From contig DLHX01000008.1 of assembly GCA_002483465.1 (NCBI GenBank), forward strand, positions 178,531 to 242,530: a stretch of DNA of 64,000 nt, read 5' to 3'. The position numbers and the translations under genes are program-made. Below the pieces are notes generated by a model, which saw only the letters and a list, made by a program, of their open reading frames with translations, did not search any database and was not told where the DNA came from. Source of the stretch: Micavibrio sp. UBA7657. GTDB lineage: Bacteria; Pseudomonadota; Alphaproteobacteria; Micavibrionales; Micavibrionaceae. Below are positions 9,146 through 17,634 of this stretch, one piece after another; position 1 is the first letter of the stretch, and each line of letters begins with the position of its first letter.

Positions 9146-10380
9146 GCTGCCTTGCTCTTGCCAAATCGTTCCGCGACATAACCCTCGACGATATTTTCAA
9201 AATCTCTCGCGATATTTTCACCGCGCAGCGTATGCGCTTTTTTCCCGTCGATAAAGACCGGCGCTACGGGTTGCTCACCGGTTCCCGGCAATGAAATCCC
9301 GATATCGGCATGCTTGCTCTCGCCGGGCCCGTTGACGATGCAGCCCATCACGGCCACTTTCATTGTCTCGACGCCCGGATAGTCCGCCGCCCAGAGCGGC
9401 ATCTGCTTATCTAAATAACGTTGTATGTCCTGCGCCAGTTCCTGAAAAACCGTGCTGGTCGTACGGCCGCATCCCGGGCAGGCCGAAACTTCTGGCGCGA
9501 AAGAACGCAAACCAAGCGCCTGCAGAATTTCCTGGCAGACTTTCACTTCAATCGTCCGGTCGCCGCCCGGCTCCGGCGTCAACGACGCGCGGATTGTATC
9601 GCCAATCCCTTCCTGCAGCAGCATCCCTTCCGCCAGCGCCGTCGCGATAATTCCCTTTGATCCCATCCCGGCTTCAGTAAGCCCAAGATGCAGCGCATAA
9701 TTCGAACGCTTCGCCAGCTCACGGTAAACAGCAATTAAATCCTGCACGCGGCTCACCTTCGCCGAAAGAATAATTTTCTCCACAGGCAAACCAATTTTAA
9801 TCGCCTTCTCCGCATTCATCAGCGCCGATTGCACGAGCGCTTCTCTTGTTACCGCATCCGCGCCCCACGGCTCGGCCCGCGCGGCATTCTCATCCATCAA
9901 TCTCGTTGAAAGATCACCATCAAGCGAACCCCAGTTCACGCCGATGCGCACCGCCTTTTTAAACTCAATGGCTTTCTCGATCATGATTTCGAACTGGCGG
10001 TCGCGCTTCTGCCCGAACCCGACATTGCCGGGATTGATGCGGTATTTATCCAGCGCCTGCGCCAGCTCAGGAAAATCGCTCAGCAATTTATGCCCGTTAT
10101 AATGAAAGCACCCCGCCAGCGGCACATCGAGATTATTTTTATCTAACAACTCACGCAGCTTCGGCACACCCTTCGCGGCCTCGGCGGTGTTGACCGTCAC
10201 CCGCACGATTTCGGAACCGGCCTCATGCAACTGCCGCACCTGCTCGAATGTTTTCTGGACGTCGGCGGTGTCGGTATTCGTCATCGATTGCACGGCCACG
10301 GGAAACCCACCGCCGATCACGATATTACGGATACGGACGGGAAGCGTTTTATGCCGCTTGATTTCAGTCAGTGCCACCAT
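9142..10380 (-). CDS. ispG: 4-hydroxy-3-methylbut-2-enyl diphosphate synthase (flavodoxin)
   Basis: IspG carries out the [4Fe-4S]-dependent reductive ring opening of MEcPP to HMBPP in the MEP isoprenoid pathway. Cluster ligands are Cys301 and Cys304 (SACPGCGRT) and Cys347 (GCIVNGPGES). The glycine-rich VGFGQKRD and GLTEAGMGSKGI segments are also conserved. An ATG at 10455 would add 25 residues unlike the family, so I place the start at 10380, giving 412 aa beginning MVALTEIKRHK, although the upstream ribosome-binding site is weak. Confidence 0.95.
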   Translation of the reverse strand: MVALTEIKRHKTLPVRIRNIVIGGGFPVAVQSMTNTDTADVQKTFEQVRQLHEAGSEIVRVTVNTAEAAKGVPKLRELLDKNNLDVPLAGCFHYNGHKLLSDFPELAQALDKYRINPGNVGFGQKRDRQFEIMIEKAIEFKKAVRIGVNWGSLDGDLSTRLMDENAARAEPWGADAVTREALVQSALMNAEKAIKIGLPVEKIILSAKVSRVQDLIAVYRELAKRSNYALHLGLTEAGMGSKGIIATALAEGMLLQEGIGDTIRASLTPEPGGDRTIEVKVCQEILQALGLRSFAPEVSACPGCGRTTSTVFQELAQDIQRYLDKQMPLWAADYPGVETMKVAVMGCIVNGPGESKHADIGISLPGTGEQPVAPVFIDGKKAHTLRGENIARDFENIVEGYVAERFGKSKAA

Positions 10381-10431
10381 GCGGGGTAATTTATGGCAGG
10401 AAGCTTTGAAATCCAAGGAAATAAGGGGGGA

Positions 10432-10469
10432 AATGGTGCGCGATGACGGGCCCATGCGCGAATGCGCAT
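10432..10469. repeat. Duplicated 3' end of tRNA-Val followed by a hairpin
   Basis: Nineteen bases at 10432-10450 repeat exactly the 3' end of the tRNA-Val gene (10496-10514), including CCA and part of the T arm. The copy then runs into a perfect hairpin, ATGCGC-GAAT-GCGCAT, at 10454-10469. The copy is not a functional tRNA. A short copy of a tRNA 3' end beside the tRNA is what integration of a small element leaves behind, but the 45 bases between the copies hold no gene. Confidence 0.7.
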
Positions 10470-10497
10470 AATCTAAAAAGGCATAAATCGGGGAGAA

Positions 10498-10572
10498 TGG
10501 TGCGCGATGACGGGATTGAACCGCCGACCCACTCGGTGTAAACGAGTTGCTCTACCGCTGAGCTAATCGCGC
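10498..10572 (-). tRNA. tRNA-Val (TAC)
   Basis: A full cloverleaf on the minus strand. The acceptor GCGCGAT pairs with ATCGCGC, the discriminator is A and the CCA is encoded. The anticodon stem ACTCG/CGAGT holds the loop TTTACAC, giving anticodon TAC for valine. The T loop is TTCAATC. A 19-base copy of its 3' end lies 64 bases away on the downstream side. Confidence 0.95.
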
Positions 10573-10628
10573 TTTCCGGCTATTTGTTAATGAGAAACCG
10601 GGGGAAAATCAAGTAAATACCCCAAAAT

Positions 10629-10694
10629 GTCATCCCCCGGCTTGACCGGGGGATCCACAATCCATGGATCCTCCGCTTTCGCGGAGGATGACAG
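10629..10694. repeat. Compound REP-like inverted repeat downstream of hupB
   Basis: Two adjacent hairpins: TCATCCCCCGGCTTGACCGG with its complement through 10655, and GGATCCTCCGCTTTCGCGGA with its complement through 10693. The outer TGTCATCC and GGATGACA also pair, making one large palindrome. It starts 11 bases beyond the hupB stop and may also act as its transcription stop or message stabiliser. Confidence 0.75.
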
Positions 10695-10704
10695 CATAAT
10701 TAGT

Positions 10705-10980
10705 CTATTTATTTACGGCTTTTTTCAGCTCTTTGCCGGCCTTGAATTTAGGCTGCTTGGAGGCCGGAATTTTGATCGGCTCGCCGGTGCGCGGGTTGCG
10801 GCCCGTCGTCGCCGAACGGCGCGCAACGGTGAAAGTGCCGAAGCCGACCAGGCGAACGGCATCGCCTTTTTTCAGGCTTGATTTGATCGCGTCGATCACG
10901 GCGTCGACCGCTTCCGCTGCTTTGGTTTTGGAGATGTCGGCATTTTGGGCCACTTTGGCAATAAGGTCTTGCTTGTTCAC
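10705..10980 (-). CDS. hupB: DNA-binding protein HU
   Basis: HU is the small dimeric histone-like protein that bends and compacts DNA. The 91-residue product is full length, with the family signature GFGTFTVARRSATTGRNP in the DNA-binding arm and the Pro of KIPASKQPKF that intercalates into DNA. The start is GTG at 10980, preceded by AAAGGGGG. It follows lon, the usual order in the tig-clpP-clpX-lon-hup cluster, and ends at a large REP-like repeat. Confidence 0.97.
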   Translation of the reverse strand: MNKQDLIAKVAQNADISKTKAAEAVDAVIDAIKSSLKKGDAVRLVGFGTFTVARRSATTGRNPRTGEPIKIPASKQPKFKAGKELKKAVNK

Positions 10981-11120
10981 GGGAAACCCCCTTTGTGAAA
11001 AGTTGAACGCTTGATCTGCTCAAACGATTTGTACAGACCAACCGACGGAAAAAATTCCGCTCTGGGCCAGTGATTCTCTCTGCCGGATACGAATCGTTGT
11101 ACGCCTTTTTAGGAAATTCT

Positions 11121-13547
11121 TCAATGACGAATGACGTCGTCGCCCTTGCTCTCCGCGCCGTCCGCAGGAATAGCGCCGATTTTTTCTTTGGATTCAGCGG
11201 CTTTGCTTCGCGGCATTTCAATAAGCGCATGCGCAAGAACTTCATCGATCGTCCGCACCGGAACGATCTCGATGGCTTTTTTGACGTTTGCGGGAATCTC
11301 CGGCAGGTCTTTTTCATTGTCCTGCGGGATAAGCGCTTTCTTGATCCCGGCGCGTAACGCCGCGAGTAATTTCTCCTTAAGGCCCCCGATCTCGGTGACC
11401 TTGCCGCGCAAATTCACTTCACCGGTCATCGCGATATCCTTGCGCACTTCAATCCCCGTGAGCGCCGACATGATCGCCGTCACCATCGCCGCGCCGGCCG
11501 AAGGGCCGTCTTTCGGCGTCGCGCCTTCCGGCACGTGCACGTGGATTTGTTTTTCCTTCAGCTCTTCGTAATCAATGCCATACGTTGTCGCGCGTGATTT
11601 AATCAGCATCTCGGCAACGCGGATGGATTCCTTCATCACATCTTTCAGGTTTCCGGTCATCGTCACCTTGCCGTCTTTGCCGGGCATGGTAACAGCTTCA
11701 ATCGACAACAGATCGCCGCCGCTCTCGGTATAAGCCAGACCGTTCACGACACCGACGCGGTTCTCTTCCTCGATCTCGCCAAAACGGAATTTCTGAATTC
11801 CGGCATATTTGGAAAGATTTTTCGGCGAGACGGAAATCTCTGTCTTGCCCTTCATCAGGATCTCTTTGATCGCCTTGCGGCAGAGATTGGCAATCTCGCG
11901 CTCCAGGCTACGCACGCCAGATTCACGAGTATAATAACGGATCAAATCGCGCAGCGCGTTATCGTTGAGCGTAAACTCGCCTGATTTCAGACCCGCCGCC
12001 GCCATTTGCTTTTTCAGCAGGTGACGTTTAACGATCTCAAGTTTCTCGTCCTCGGTATAACCAGCGACGCGGATGATCTCCATCCGGTCGAGCAGCGGGC
12101 GCGGCATACCTGCCGTGCTGTTCGCCGTGCAGACGAACATAACGTCGGATAAATCGTAATCGAGCTCAAGATAATGATCCTGGAATTTATCGTTCTGCTC
12201 GGGGTCGAGAACTTCAAGCAAAGCCGAAGACGGATCGCCCCGCCAGTCATGGCTCAGCTTGTCGACTTCGTCTAACAGGAAAAGCGGGTTCGTAACCTTC
12301 GCCTTTTTCATGCCCTGGATGATCTTGCCGGGAAGCGCGCCAATATAGGTACGGCGGTGACCACGGATTTCGCTTTCATCGCGCACACCCCCTAAACTCA
12401 TCCGCACGAAATTCCGGTTCGTCGCCTTGGCGATTGATTGGCCGAGCGACGTCTTACCAACGCCGGGCGGACCGACGAGGCAAAGGATCGGGCCTTTGAC
12501 TTTATTCATACGCTGCTGGACCGCGAGATACTCAAGAATGCGCTCCTTGACCTTCTCAAGACCGTAATGATCCTTGCTCAGAACTTTCTCAGCCTGCGCG
12601 ATGTCTTTTTTCACGCGCGTGCGCTTGCTCCACGGCACATTGATGACCCAGTCGAGATAATTACGCACAACCGTGGCTTCCGCCGACATCGGTGACATCT
12701 GCCGCAATTTTTTCATTTCATGAAGCGCTTTTTCTTTCGCTTCTTTTGAAAGTTTTGTCTCGTTGATTTTCTTCTCTAACTCGCCAAGCTCATCCAGCCC
12801 GTCCTCGGACTCGCCGAGCTCCTTCTGGATCGCCTTCATCTGTTCGTTCAGGTAATACTCGCGCTGTGTCTTCTCCATCTGGCGTTTGACGCGGCTGCGA
12901 ATGCGTTTTTCAACTTGCAGAACACCGATCTCGCCTTCCATGAAGCCATAAATGCGCTCAAGACGCTCAGACGTGCTGGCGACTTCAAGCAATTCCTGCT
13001 TCTGGTCGATCTTGAGTGAAAGATGCGAGGCAATTGTGTCCGCCATTTTCGACGGCTCCTCGATCTGGTTGACCGAGACGATCACTTCAGGCGGAATTTT
13101 CTTGTTGAGCTTCACATACTGCTCGAACTGCGTCATGACGGCGCGCGACAGCGCTTCCATCTCGTCATTCACAAGAGTGTCATCGGTGATCTGAACCGTT
13201 TCCGCTTCAAGGTACGGCTTCGCTTCGACGAATTTGTTGATGCGCGCACGCGCGCCGCCCTCGACAAGCACCTTCACGGTTCCATCGGGCAATTTCAGAA
13301 GCTGGAGAATCGTGCCGATCGTGCCGACCGTGTAAAGAGCATCGGGGCCCGGATCGTCATCACCCGGTGATTTCTGGGTCACGAGCAGGATCTGCTTGTC
13401 CTCATGCATGACATGCTCAAGCGCCTGGACCGATTTTTCACGGCCTACAAACAAGGGAACGATCATGTGGGGGAAAACGACAATGTCCCGCAGGGGCAGA
13501 ACTGCGTAAATATTGGCTTTTGGACCGCCTAAAGAACCACCGAGCAT
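11121..13547 (-). CDS. lon: ATP-dependent protease La (Lon)
   Basis: Lon degrades misfolded and short-lived regulatory proteins in the cytoplasm. At 808 aa it is a standard LonA: an N-terminal substrate-recognition domain (about residues 15-210), a coiled-coil region, an AAA+ module with Walker A GPPGVGKTS at 359-367, then the Ser-Lys protease domain. That domain has Ser683 in PKDGPSAGAAM and the catalytic Lys726 in GGLKEK. A charged tail of about 25 residues ends the protein. The start at 13547 begins MLGGSLGGPK; no heat-shock promoter was identified with confidence. Confidence 0.98.
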   Translation of the reverse strand: MLGGSLGGPKANIYAVLPLRDIVVFPHMIVPLFVGREKSVQALEHVMHEDKQILLVTQKSPGDDDPGPDALYTVGTIGTILQLLKLPDGTVKVLVEGGARARINKFVEAKPYLEAETVQITDDTLVNDEMEALSRAVMTQFEQYVKLNKKIPPEVIVSVNQIEEPSKMADTIASHLSLKIDQKQELLEVASTSERLERIYGFMEGEIGVLQVEKRIRSRVKRQMEKTQREYYLNEQMKAIQKELGESEDGLDELGELEKKINETKLSKEAKEKALHEMKKLRQMSPMSAEATVVRNYLDWVINVPWSKRTRVKKDIAQAEKVLSKDHYGLEKVKERILEYLAVQQRMNKVKGPILCLVGPPGVGKTSLGQSIAKATNRNFVRMSLGGVRDESEIRGHRRTYIGALPGKIIQGMKKAKVTNPLFLLDEVDKLSHDWRGDPSSALLEVLDPEQNDKFQDHYLELDYDLSDVMFVCTANSTAGMPRPLLDRMEIIRVAGYTEDEKLEIVKRHLLKKQMAAAGLKSGEFTLNDNALRDLIRYYTRESGVRSLEREIANLCRKAIKEILMKGKTEISVSPKNLSKYAGIQKFRFGEIEEENRVGVVNGLAYTESGGDLLSIEAVTMPGKDGKVTMTGNLKDVMKESIRVAEMLIKSRATTYGIDYEELKEKQIHVHVPEGATPKDGPSAGAAMVTAIMSALTGIEVRKDIAMTGEVNLRGKVTEIGGLKEKLLAALRAGIKKALIPQDNEKDLPEIPANVKKAIEIVPVRTIDEVLAHALIEMPRSKAAESKEKIGAIPADGAESKGDDVIRH

Positions 13548-13720
13548 GCGCGAACCCTCGAATTTTCTGTTTTTAAGTAAAAAATGTCACAAAAGAGCAG
13601 CTTTCTGGCGATTTTAGCATAAAAACTGCGTTTATAACGTCCAATGAGTTGAATTTGGCCTGTTCTGGACGAAAATCAAGGCCCTTTAACAGCTTAAACG
13701 CTCAAATCTTTAGAAAGGGT

Positions 13721-14365
13721 TTATTTTTTGGCGTCTTCGCCCACCGGCTCAGGCCTGGATTCAACTACAGTGTCGATCAGGCCGAACTCCTTGGCTTCCT
13801 CGGATCCCATGAAATTATCGCGATCCATGGCTTTTTCAATAACCGCCAGTTTCTGGCCGGTGTGATGAACGTAAAGCTTGTTGAGGCGCTCCCGCAGGCG
13901 CAGGATTTCCCTGGCCTGGATCTCGATATCCGTCGCCTGACCGCGCGCACCGCCCGAAGGCTGGTGAACCATGATCCGGGCATTCGGAACCGCATAGCGC
14001 TTGCCCTTGGCTCCCGCCGCTAACAACAACGAACCCATCGAGGCCGCCTGGCCGATACACACGGTCGAAACATCCGGGCGTATGTATTGCATCGTGTCAT
14101 ACATAGCGAGACCCGACGTCACAACGCCGCCCGGTGAATTGATGTAAAACGAAATATCTTTCTTGGGATTTTCTGATTCAAGAAACAGCAACTGCGCACA
14201 GATCAGCGACGAAACATGGTCGTTCACCTCGCCGGTCAGGAAGATGATCCGCTCTTTCAGGAGGCGCGAGTAAATGTCGAACGCTCGCTCGCCCCTATTC
14301 GTCTGTTCGATGACGGTCGGAACAAGGTAGTTATCGTAAACTTCTAACGGATCGCGCTCGGCCAT
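13721..14365 (-). CDS. clpP: ATP-dependent Clp protease proteolytic subunit
   Basis: ClpP forms the barrel-shaped serine peptidase that works with ClpX or ClpA. The 214-residue protein carries Ser109 in GQAASMGSLLL and His134 in MVHQPSGGARG. It lies 82 bases downstream of tig. The gene expected next, clpX, is not there: only 173 non-coding bases separate clpP from lon, so the unfoldase partner must be encoded elsewhere. Confidence 0.98.
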   Translation of the reverse strand: MAERDPLEVYDNYLVPTVIEQTNRGERAFDIYSRLLKERIIFLTGEVNDHVSSLICAQLLFLESENPKKDISFYINSPGGVVTSGLAMYDTMQYIRPDVSTVCIGQAASMGSLLLAAGAKGKRYAVPNARIMVHQPSGGARGQATDIEIQAREILRLRERLNKLYVHHTGQKLAVIEKAMDRDNFMGSEEAKEFGLIDTVVESRPEPVGEDAKK

Positions 14366-14415
14366 AGGTCTTTCCTAAAAAGGTTAATGTCCAGAATCAG
14401 AACCTAACAAATTTA

Positions 14416-14437
14416 GCCCCCCTGCGAAAGCCGGGAT
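14416..14437. repeat. Degenerate REP-like fragment between tig and clpP
   Basis: The string CCCCCCTGCGAAAGCCGGGA resembles the GTCATCCCGGCGAAAGCCGG repeat found elsewhere in the window but has lost the left part of the stem. It sits in the 82-base gap between tig and clpP and is probably a decayed copy. Confidence 0.4.
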
Positions 14438-14447
14438 TATTAAACTA

Positions 14448-15848
14448 TCAGGCCTTTTTCTTCTTGGCGGCGGGTTTCTTGGACTTTTCCTTGCCCTCGC
14501 CCTCGTCTTCATCAAGCGCCTTAAGCAGTTCTTCGCCGCTTACGGTCTTTTCTGAGACATCTGCCAGTTCAAGAATATAGTCTACGACCTTCTGCTCGAA
14601 CAGGGGTGCGCGCAAGGTCTCCAGCGCGCCGCGGTTCTTCGAGAAATAATCGAAAACATCGCGTTCCTGACCGGGATAACGCTGGGCCTCGGCGATAACG
14701 GCCTTCTGAAGCTCGATATCCGAAACCTTGATGTTGTTCTTCGTGCCGATTTCCGAAAGGACGAGACCAAGGCGCACGCGGCGTCCGGCGATATCTTTCA
14801 GCTCATCTTTTTCCTTATCAGTGACCTTGTCGCTGTAATCATCGCCATGGTCGCAATTCTCGCCATGCACATGGTGCGCGCGTTCATGCTCGATCTGGCC
14901 GAGGATATTGTTGAACTCCATGTCGTGCATGCCGGCAGGAATTTCAAAGTCATGCAATTCATCCAAGCGATCCATCAGCGTCTTCTTCAGGTACATCTTG
15001 CTCTGACGGTCATATTCCTGCTGCATCTGGTCCTGCACCGCTGTTTTCAGCGCATCCAGGTTGTCGAGCCCCAGTGACTTGGCGAAATCATCATCGATCT
15101 TCGCTTCGCCCGGCTCGCGCAGTTCCTTGATCTCGACATCAAAAATCGCGTCGCGGCCTGCAAGGTCCTTGGAATAGTTTTTCGGGAACGTGACTTTTAC
15201 TTCGGCCTTGTCGCCCACTTTTTTGCCGATCAGCTGCTCCTCGAAGCCGGGAATGAACATCCCACTGCCGAGTTTCAGGTGATGATCATCGCCTTCCATG
15301 CCGGGATGCTCAAAATTGTCATCCGCCGTGCGGCCTTTGAAATGAATGACGGTCGTGTCACCGTCTTTCGCGGCGCGCTTGCCTTCAACTTTTACTGTCG
15401 TGTGGTTGTTGGCGGCAATCTTCTCCAGCGCCTCCGTTACGGCCTTGTCATCCGGCTTCGAAACCAGCTTCTGCAGCTTGAGGCCCTTATATTCCTTAAC
15501 ATCGAATTTCGGTAGAACCTCAATCGACATCGTGTAGGTCAGATCTTTGCCTTCATCGAAAGATTTAACTTCAATCTTTGGCTGAAGAGCAGGCTTCAGG
15601 TCTTTCTCCTGCAAGGCTTTTGTCGATGTCTCGTTAACAGCAATCTCCAGCACTTCGCCCATAATGGCCTTGCCGTATTTCTGCTTCAGCAGCTTCAGCG
15701 GCACCTTGCCGGGTCTGAAACCGGGCATCTTGATCGTCTTACCAACTTCCTTCAGGCGCTGATCCACGCGCTTGTCGATATCCTGGGCCGTCACGGTGAC
15801 TTCCAGCTCGTGATTGAGGCCGCTTTTCTTCAGTTCTTTAACCTGCAT
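14448..15848 (-). CDS. tig: Trigger factor
   Basis: Trigger factor is the ribosome-bound chaperone and prolyl isomerase that meets nascent chains. The protein is 466 aa from the ATG at 15848 (MQVKELKKSG), preceded by AAGAGA; upstream in-frame codons would run into tRNA-Leu. The ribosome-docking signature appears as GFRPGKVPLKLLKQKYG at about residues 45-61. The FKBP-like domain with VIHFKGRTADD and FIPGFEEQLIGKKVGD follows. It ends in a Lys-rich tail, and lies upstream of clpP as in most proteobacteria. Confidence 0.97.
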   Translation of the reverse strand: MQVKELKKSGLNHELEVTVTAQDIDKRVDQRLKEVGKTIKMPGFRPGKVPLKLLKQKYGKAIMGEVLEIAVNETSTKALQEKDLKPALQPKIEVKSFDEGKDLTYTMSIEVLPKFDVKEYKGLKLQKLVSKPDDKAVTEALEKIAANNHTTVKVEGKRAAKDGDTTVIHFKGRTADDNFEHPGMEGDDHHLKLGSGMFIPGFEEQLIGKKVGDKAEVKVTFPKNYSKDLAGRDAIFDVEIKELREPGEAKIDDDFAKSLGLDNLDALKTAVQDQMQQEYDRQSKMYLKKTLMDRLDELHDFEIPAGMHDMEFNNILGQIEHERAHHVHGENCDHGDDYSDKVTDKEKDELKDIAGRRVRLGLVLSEIGTKNNIKVSDIELQKAVIAEAQRYPGQERDVFDYFSKNRGALETLRAPLFEQKVVDYILELADVSEKTVSGEELLKALDEDEGEGKEKSKKPAAKKKKA

Positions 15849-15881
15849 TGTCATTCTCTTCTTTTCTATAATCTGACAAGT

Positions 15882-15966
15882 TGGTGCGGGTAGAGGGAGT
15901 CGAACCCACACGCCTTACGGCGCTGGAACCTAAATCCAGTGCGTCTGCCAGTTCCGCCATACCCGC
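15882..15966 (-). tRNA. tRNA-Leu (TAG)
   Basis: Class II tRNA on the minus strand with acceptor GCGGGTA/TACCCGC, anticodon stem CTGGA/TCCAG, loop TTTAGGT and anticodon TAG for leucine. It has a long variable arm (CGCCGTAAGGCG), discriminator A and encoded CCA, 85 bases in all. Its 3' end is only 33 bases upstream of the trigger-factor start, so tig may be co-transcribed with it. Confidence 0.95.
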
Positions 15967-16029
15967 GTTCCGGCAAGGCAATGTGTTAGCCGAGTAATGA
16001 GGGAAGTGCAAGGTTTAATAGGATGAAAA

Positions 16030-16106
16030 TGGGGCGACCGACGGGGTTTGAACCCGCGACAACTCGGACCACAACCAAGTGCTCTACCAACTGAGCTACG
16101 GCCGCC
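16030..16106 (-). tRNA. tRNA-His (GTG)
   Basis: Complete cloverleaf on the minus strand. The anticodon loop is TTGTGGT with anticodon GTG for histidine. An extra 5' G (position -1) can pair with discriminator C73, the histidine-specific identity element. CCA is encoded. It is 63 bases upstream of tRNA-Leu on the same strand. Confidence 0.95.
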
Positions 16107-16203
16107 ACAGCGCCGTAGGAACGGCGCATATTCAGAATGGACTTTGTCTATAGGTTTATGATAGCTCTGGTCAAGTATTTATTGCCCCTACGGAGCGCCA
16201 AAC

Positions 16204-17634
16204 GTGCCAGCCAACGTCCTGAAATTTAAGAAAGATAGCGACCTTATTAAGTTCATCGCTGATAATGAAATAGAGTTTATCGAGCTGAATTTCACCGACA
16301 TGCGGGGTAAATGGCACCACTCCGCCGAACATCACAGCGTATTTACGACAGACACCGTTAAAAACGGCCTGTTTTTTGATGGATCCTCCATCGCCGGATG
16401 GAAGGAAATCCATGAATCCGACATGATCGTCAGGCCGGATATCAACAAGGTTTGCGTCGACCCTTTCGCCGCCCAGAAGACCATCAAGATATTCTGCGAC
16501 GTCTACGACCCCGCCACGGGCAACCCCTATAACCGCGACCCCCGCTCCATCGCGCGCGCCGCCGAAGACCATTTAAGAAATTCCGGCCATGCCGACACCG
16601 CTTATTTCGGTCCCGAAGCCGAATTCTTCATTTTCGAAGATGTAAAATTCGACGTCTCCATGAACCGCGTCGGCTTCGAAATCGACAGCAGCGAAGGCCC
16701 GTACAACTCCGCAAAAAATTACGAGACCGGCAATTCCGGCCACCGCCCGCGCATCAAGGGCGGCTATTTCCCAGAAGCGCCAGTCGACAGCCTCTCCGAC
16801 ATTCGCGGCGAAATGGTCACCGTCATGCAGAGCATGGGCCTCGCCGTGGAAAAGCATCACCACGAAGTCGCCCCCAGCCAGTGTGAAATCGGAATCCTCT
16901 ATTCCACTCTGCTCGATTGCGCCGATAACATGCAGATCTACAAACATGTCGTGCACAACGTGGCGAACAGCTATGGCAAAACCGCGACCTTCATGCCCAA
17001 ACCCATCTTCGGCGACAACGGCTCCGGCATGCACTGCCACCAATCGCTCTGGAAAACTGGCAAGGCATTGTTCGCCGGTGAAGGCTATGCGGGCCTTTCC
17101 GACACCGCGCTCTATTACATCGGCGGCATTATCAGGCACGCCCGCGCGCTGAACGCCTTCACTAATCCAACGACCAATAGCTACAAGCGCCTTGTGCCAG
17201 GTTACGAAGCACCCGTGCTGCTCGCCTACTCCGCGCGCAACCGCTCGGCCTCATGCCGCATCCCGCAGGTGAATTCACCGAACGCCCGCCGCGTCGAAGT
17301 CCGCTTCCCCGATCCGCTGGCGAATCCCTATCTCGCTTTTGCCGCCATGCTTATGGCCGGCCTCGATGGCATCGAAAATAAAATTCACCCCGGCGAAGCA
17401 ATCGACAAAAATCTCTACGCTCTGCCGGAACATGAACTGAAAAGAATCCCGACTGTTTGCGGTTCGCTGCGCGAAGCGCTCGACGCTTTACGTGCAAACA
17501 ATAAATTCCTGCTGAAAGGCGATGTGTTCAGCACCGACTTCATCGACGCGTACATCAAAATGAAGATGGAAGAAGTGGAAACATACGAGACCATGGTCCA
17601 CCCGGTCGAATACCATATGTATTATTCGTCCTGA
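16204..17634 (+). CDS. glnA: Glutamine synthetase type I
   Basis: GlnA condenses glutamate and ammonia to glutamine with ATP and is the entry point of ammonium assimilation. The 476-residue product shows the N-terminal MRGKWHH and FDGSSIAGW segments, the metal-site PEAEFFIF, GSGMHCHQSLW, and NRSASCRIP. The adenylylation tyrosine is Tyr405 in NLYALPEHE, so activity is probably controlled by GlnE. The start is GTG at 16204 after CGGAG. No glnB lies upstream and no -24/-12 sigma-54 promoter was found. Confidence 0.97.
   Translation: MPANVLKFKKDSDLIKFIADNEIEFIELNFTDMRGKWHHSAEHHSVFTTDTVKNGLFFDGSSIAGWKEIHESDMIVRPDINKVCVDPFAAQKTIKIFCDVYDPATGNPYNRDPRSIARAAEDHLRNSGHADTAYFGPEAEFFIFEDVKFDVSMNRVGFEIDSSEGPYNSAKNYETGNSGHRPRIKGGYFPEAPVDSLSDIRGEMVTVMQSMGLAVEKHHHEVAPSQCEIGILYSTLLDCADNMQIYKHVVHNVANSYGKTATFMPKPIFGDNGSGMHCHQSLWKTGKALFAGEGYAGLSDTALYYIGGIIRHARALNAFTNPTTNSYKRLVPGYEAPVLLAYSARNRSASCRIPQVNSPNARRVEVRFPDPLANPYLAFAAMLMAGLDGIENKIHPGEAIDKNLYALPEHELKRIPTVCGSLREALDALRANNKFLLKGDVFSTDFIDAYIKMKMEEVETYETMVHPVEYHMYYSS

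Noticed and set aside
10381..10455. Upstream extension of ispG by 25 residues
   Set aside because: The added residues do not look like IspG and run into the duplicated tRNA-Val end.
16107..16203. A sigma-54 promoter for glnA
   Set aside because: No GG-N10-GC element at proper spacing was found upstream of the GTG start.
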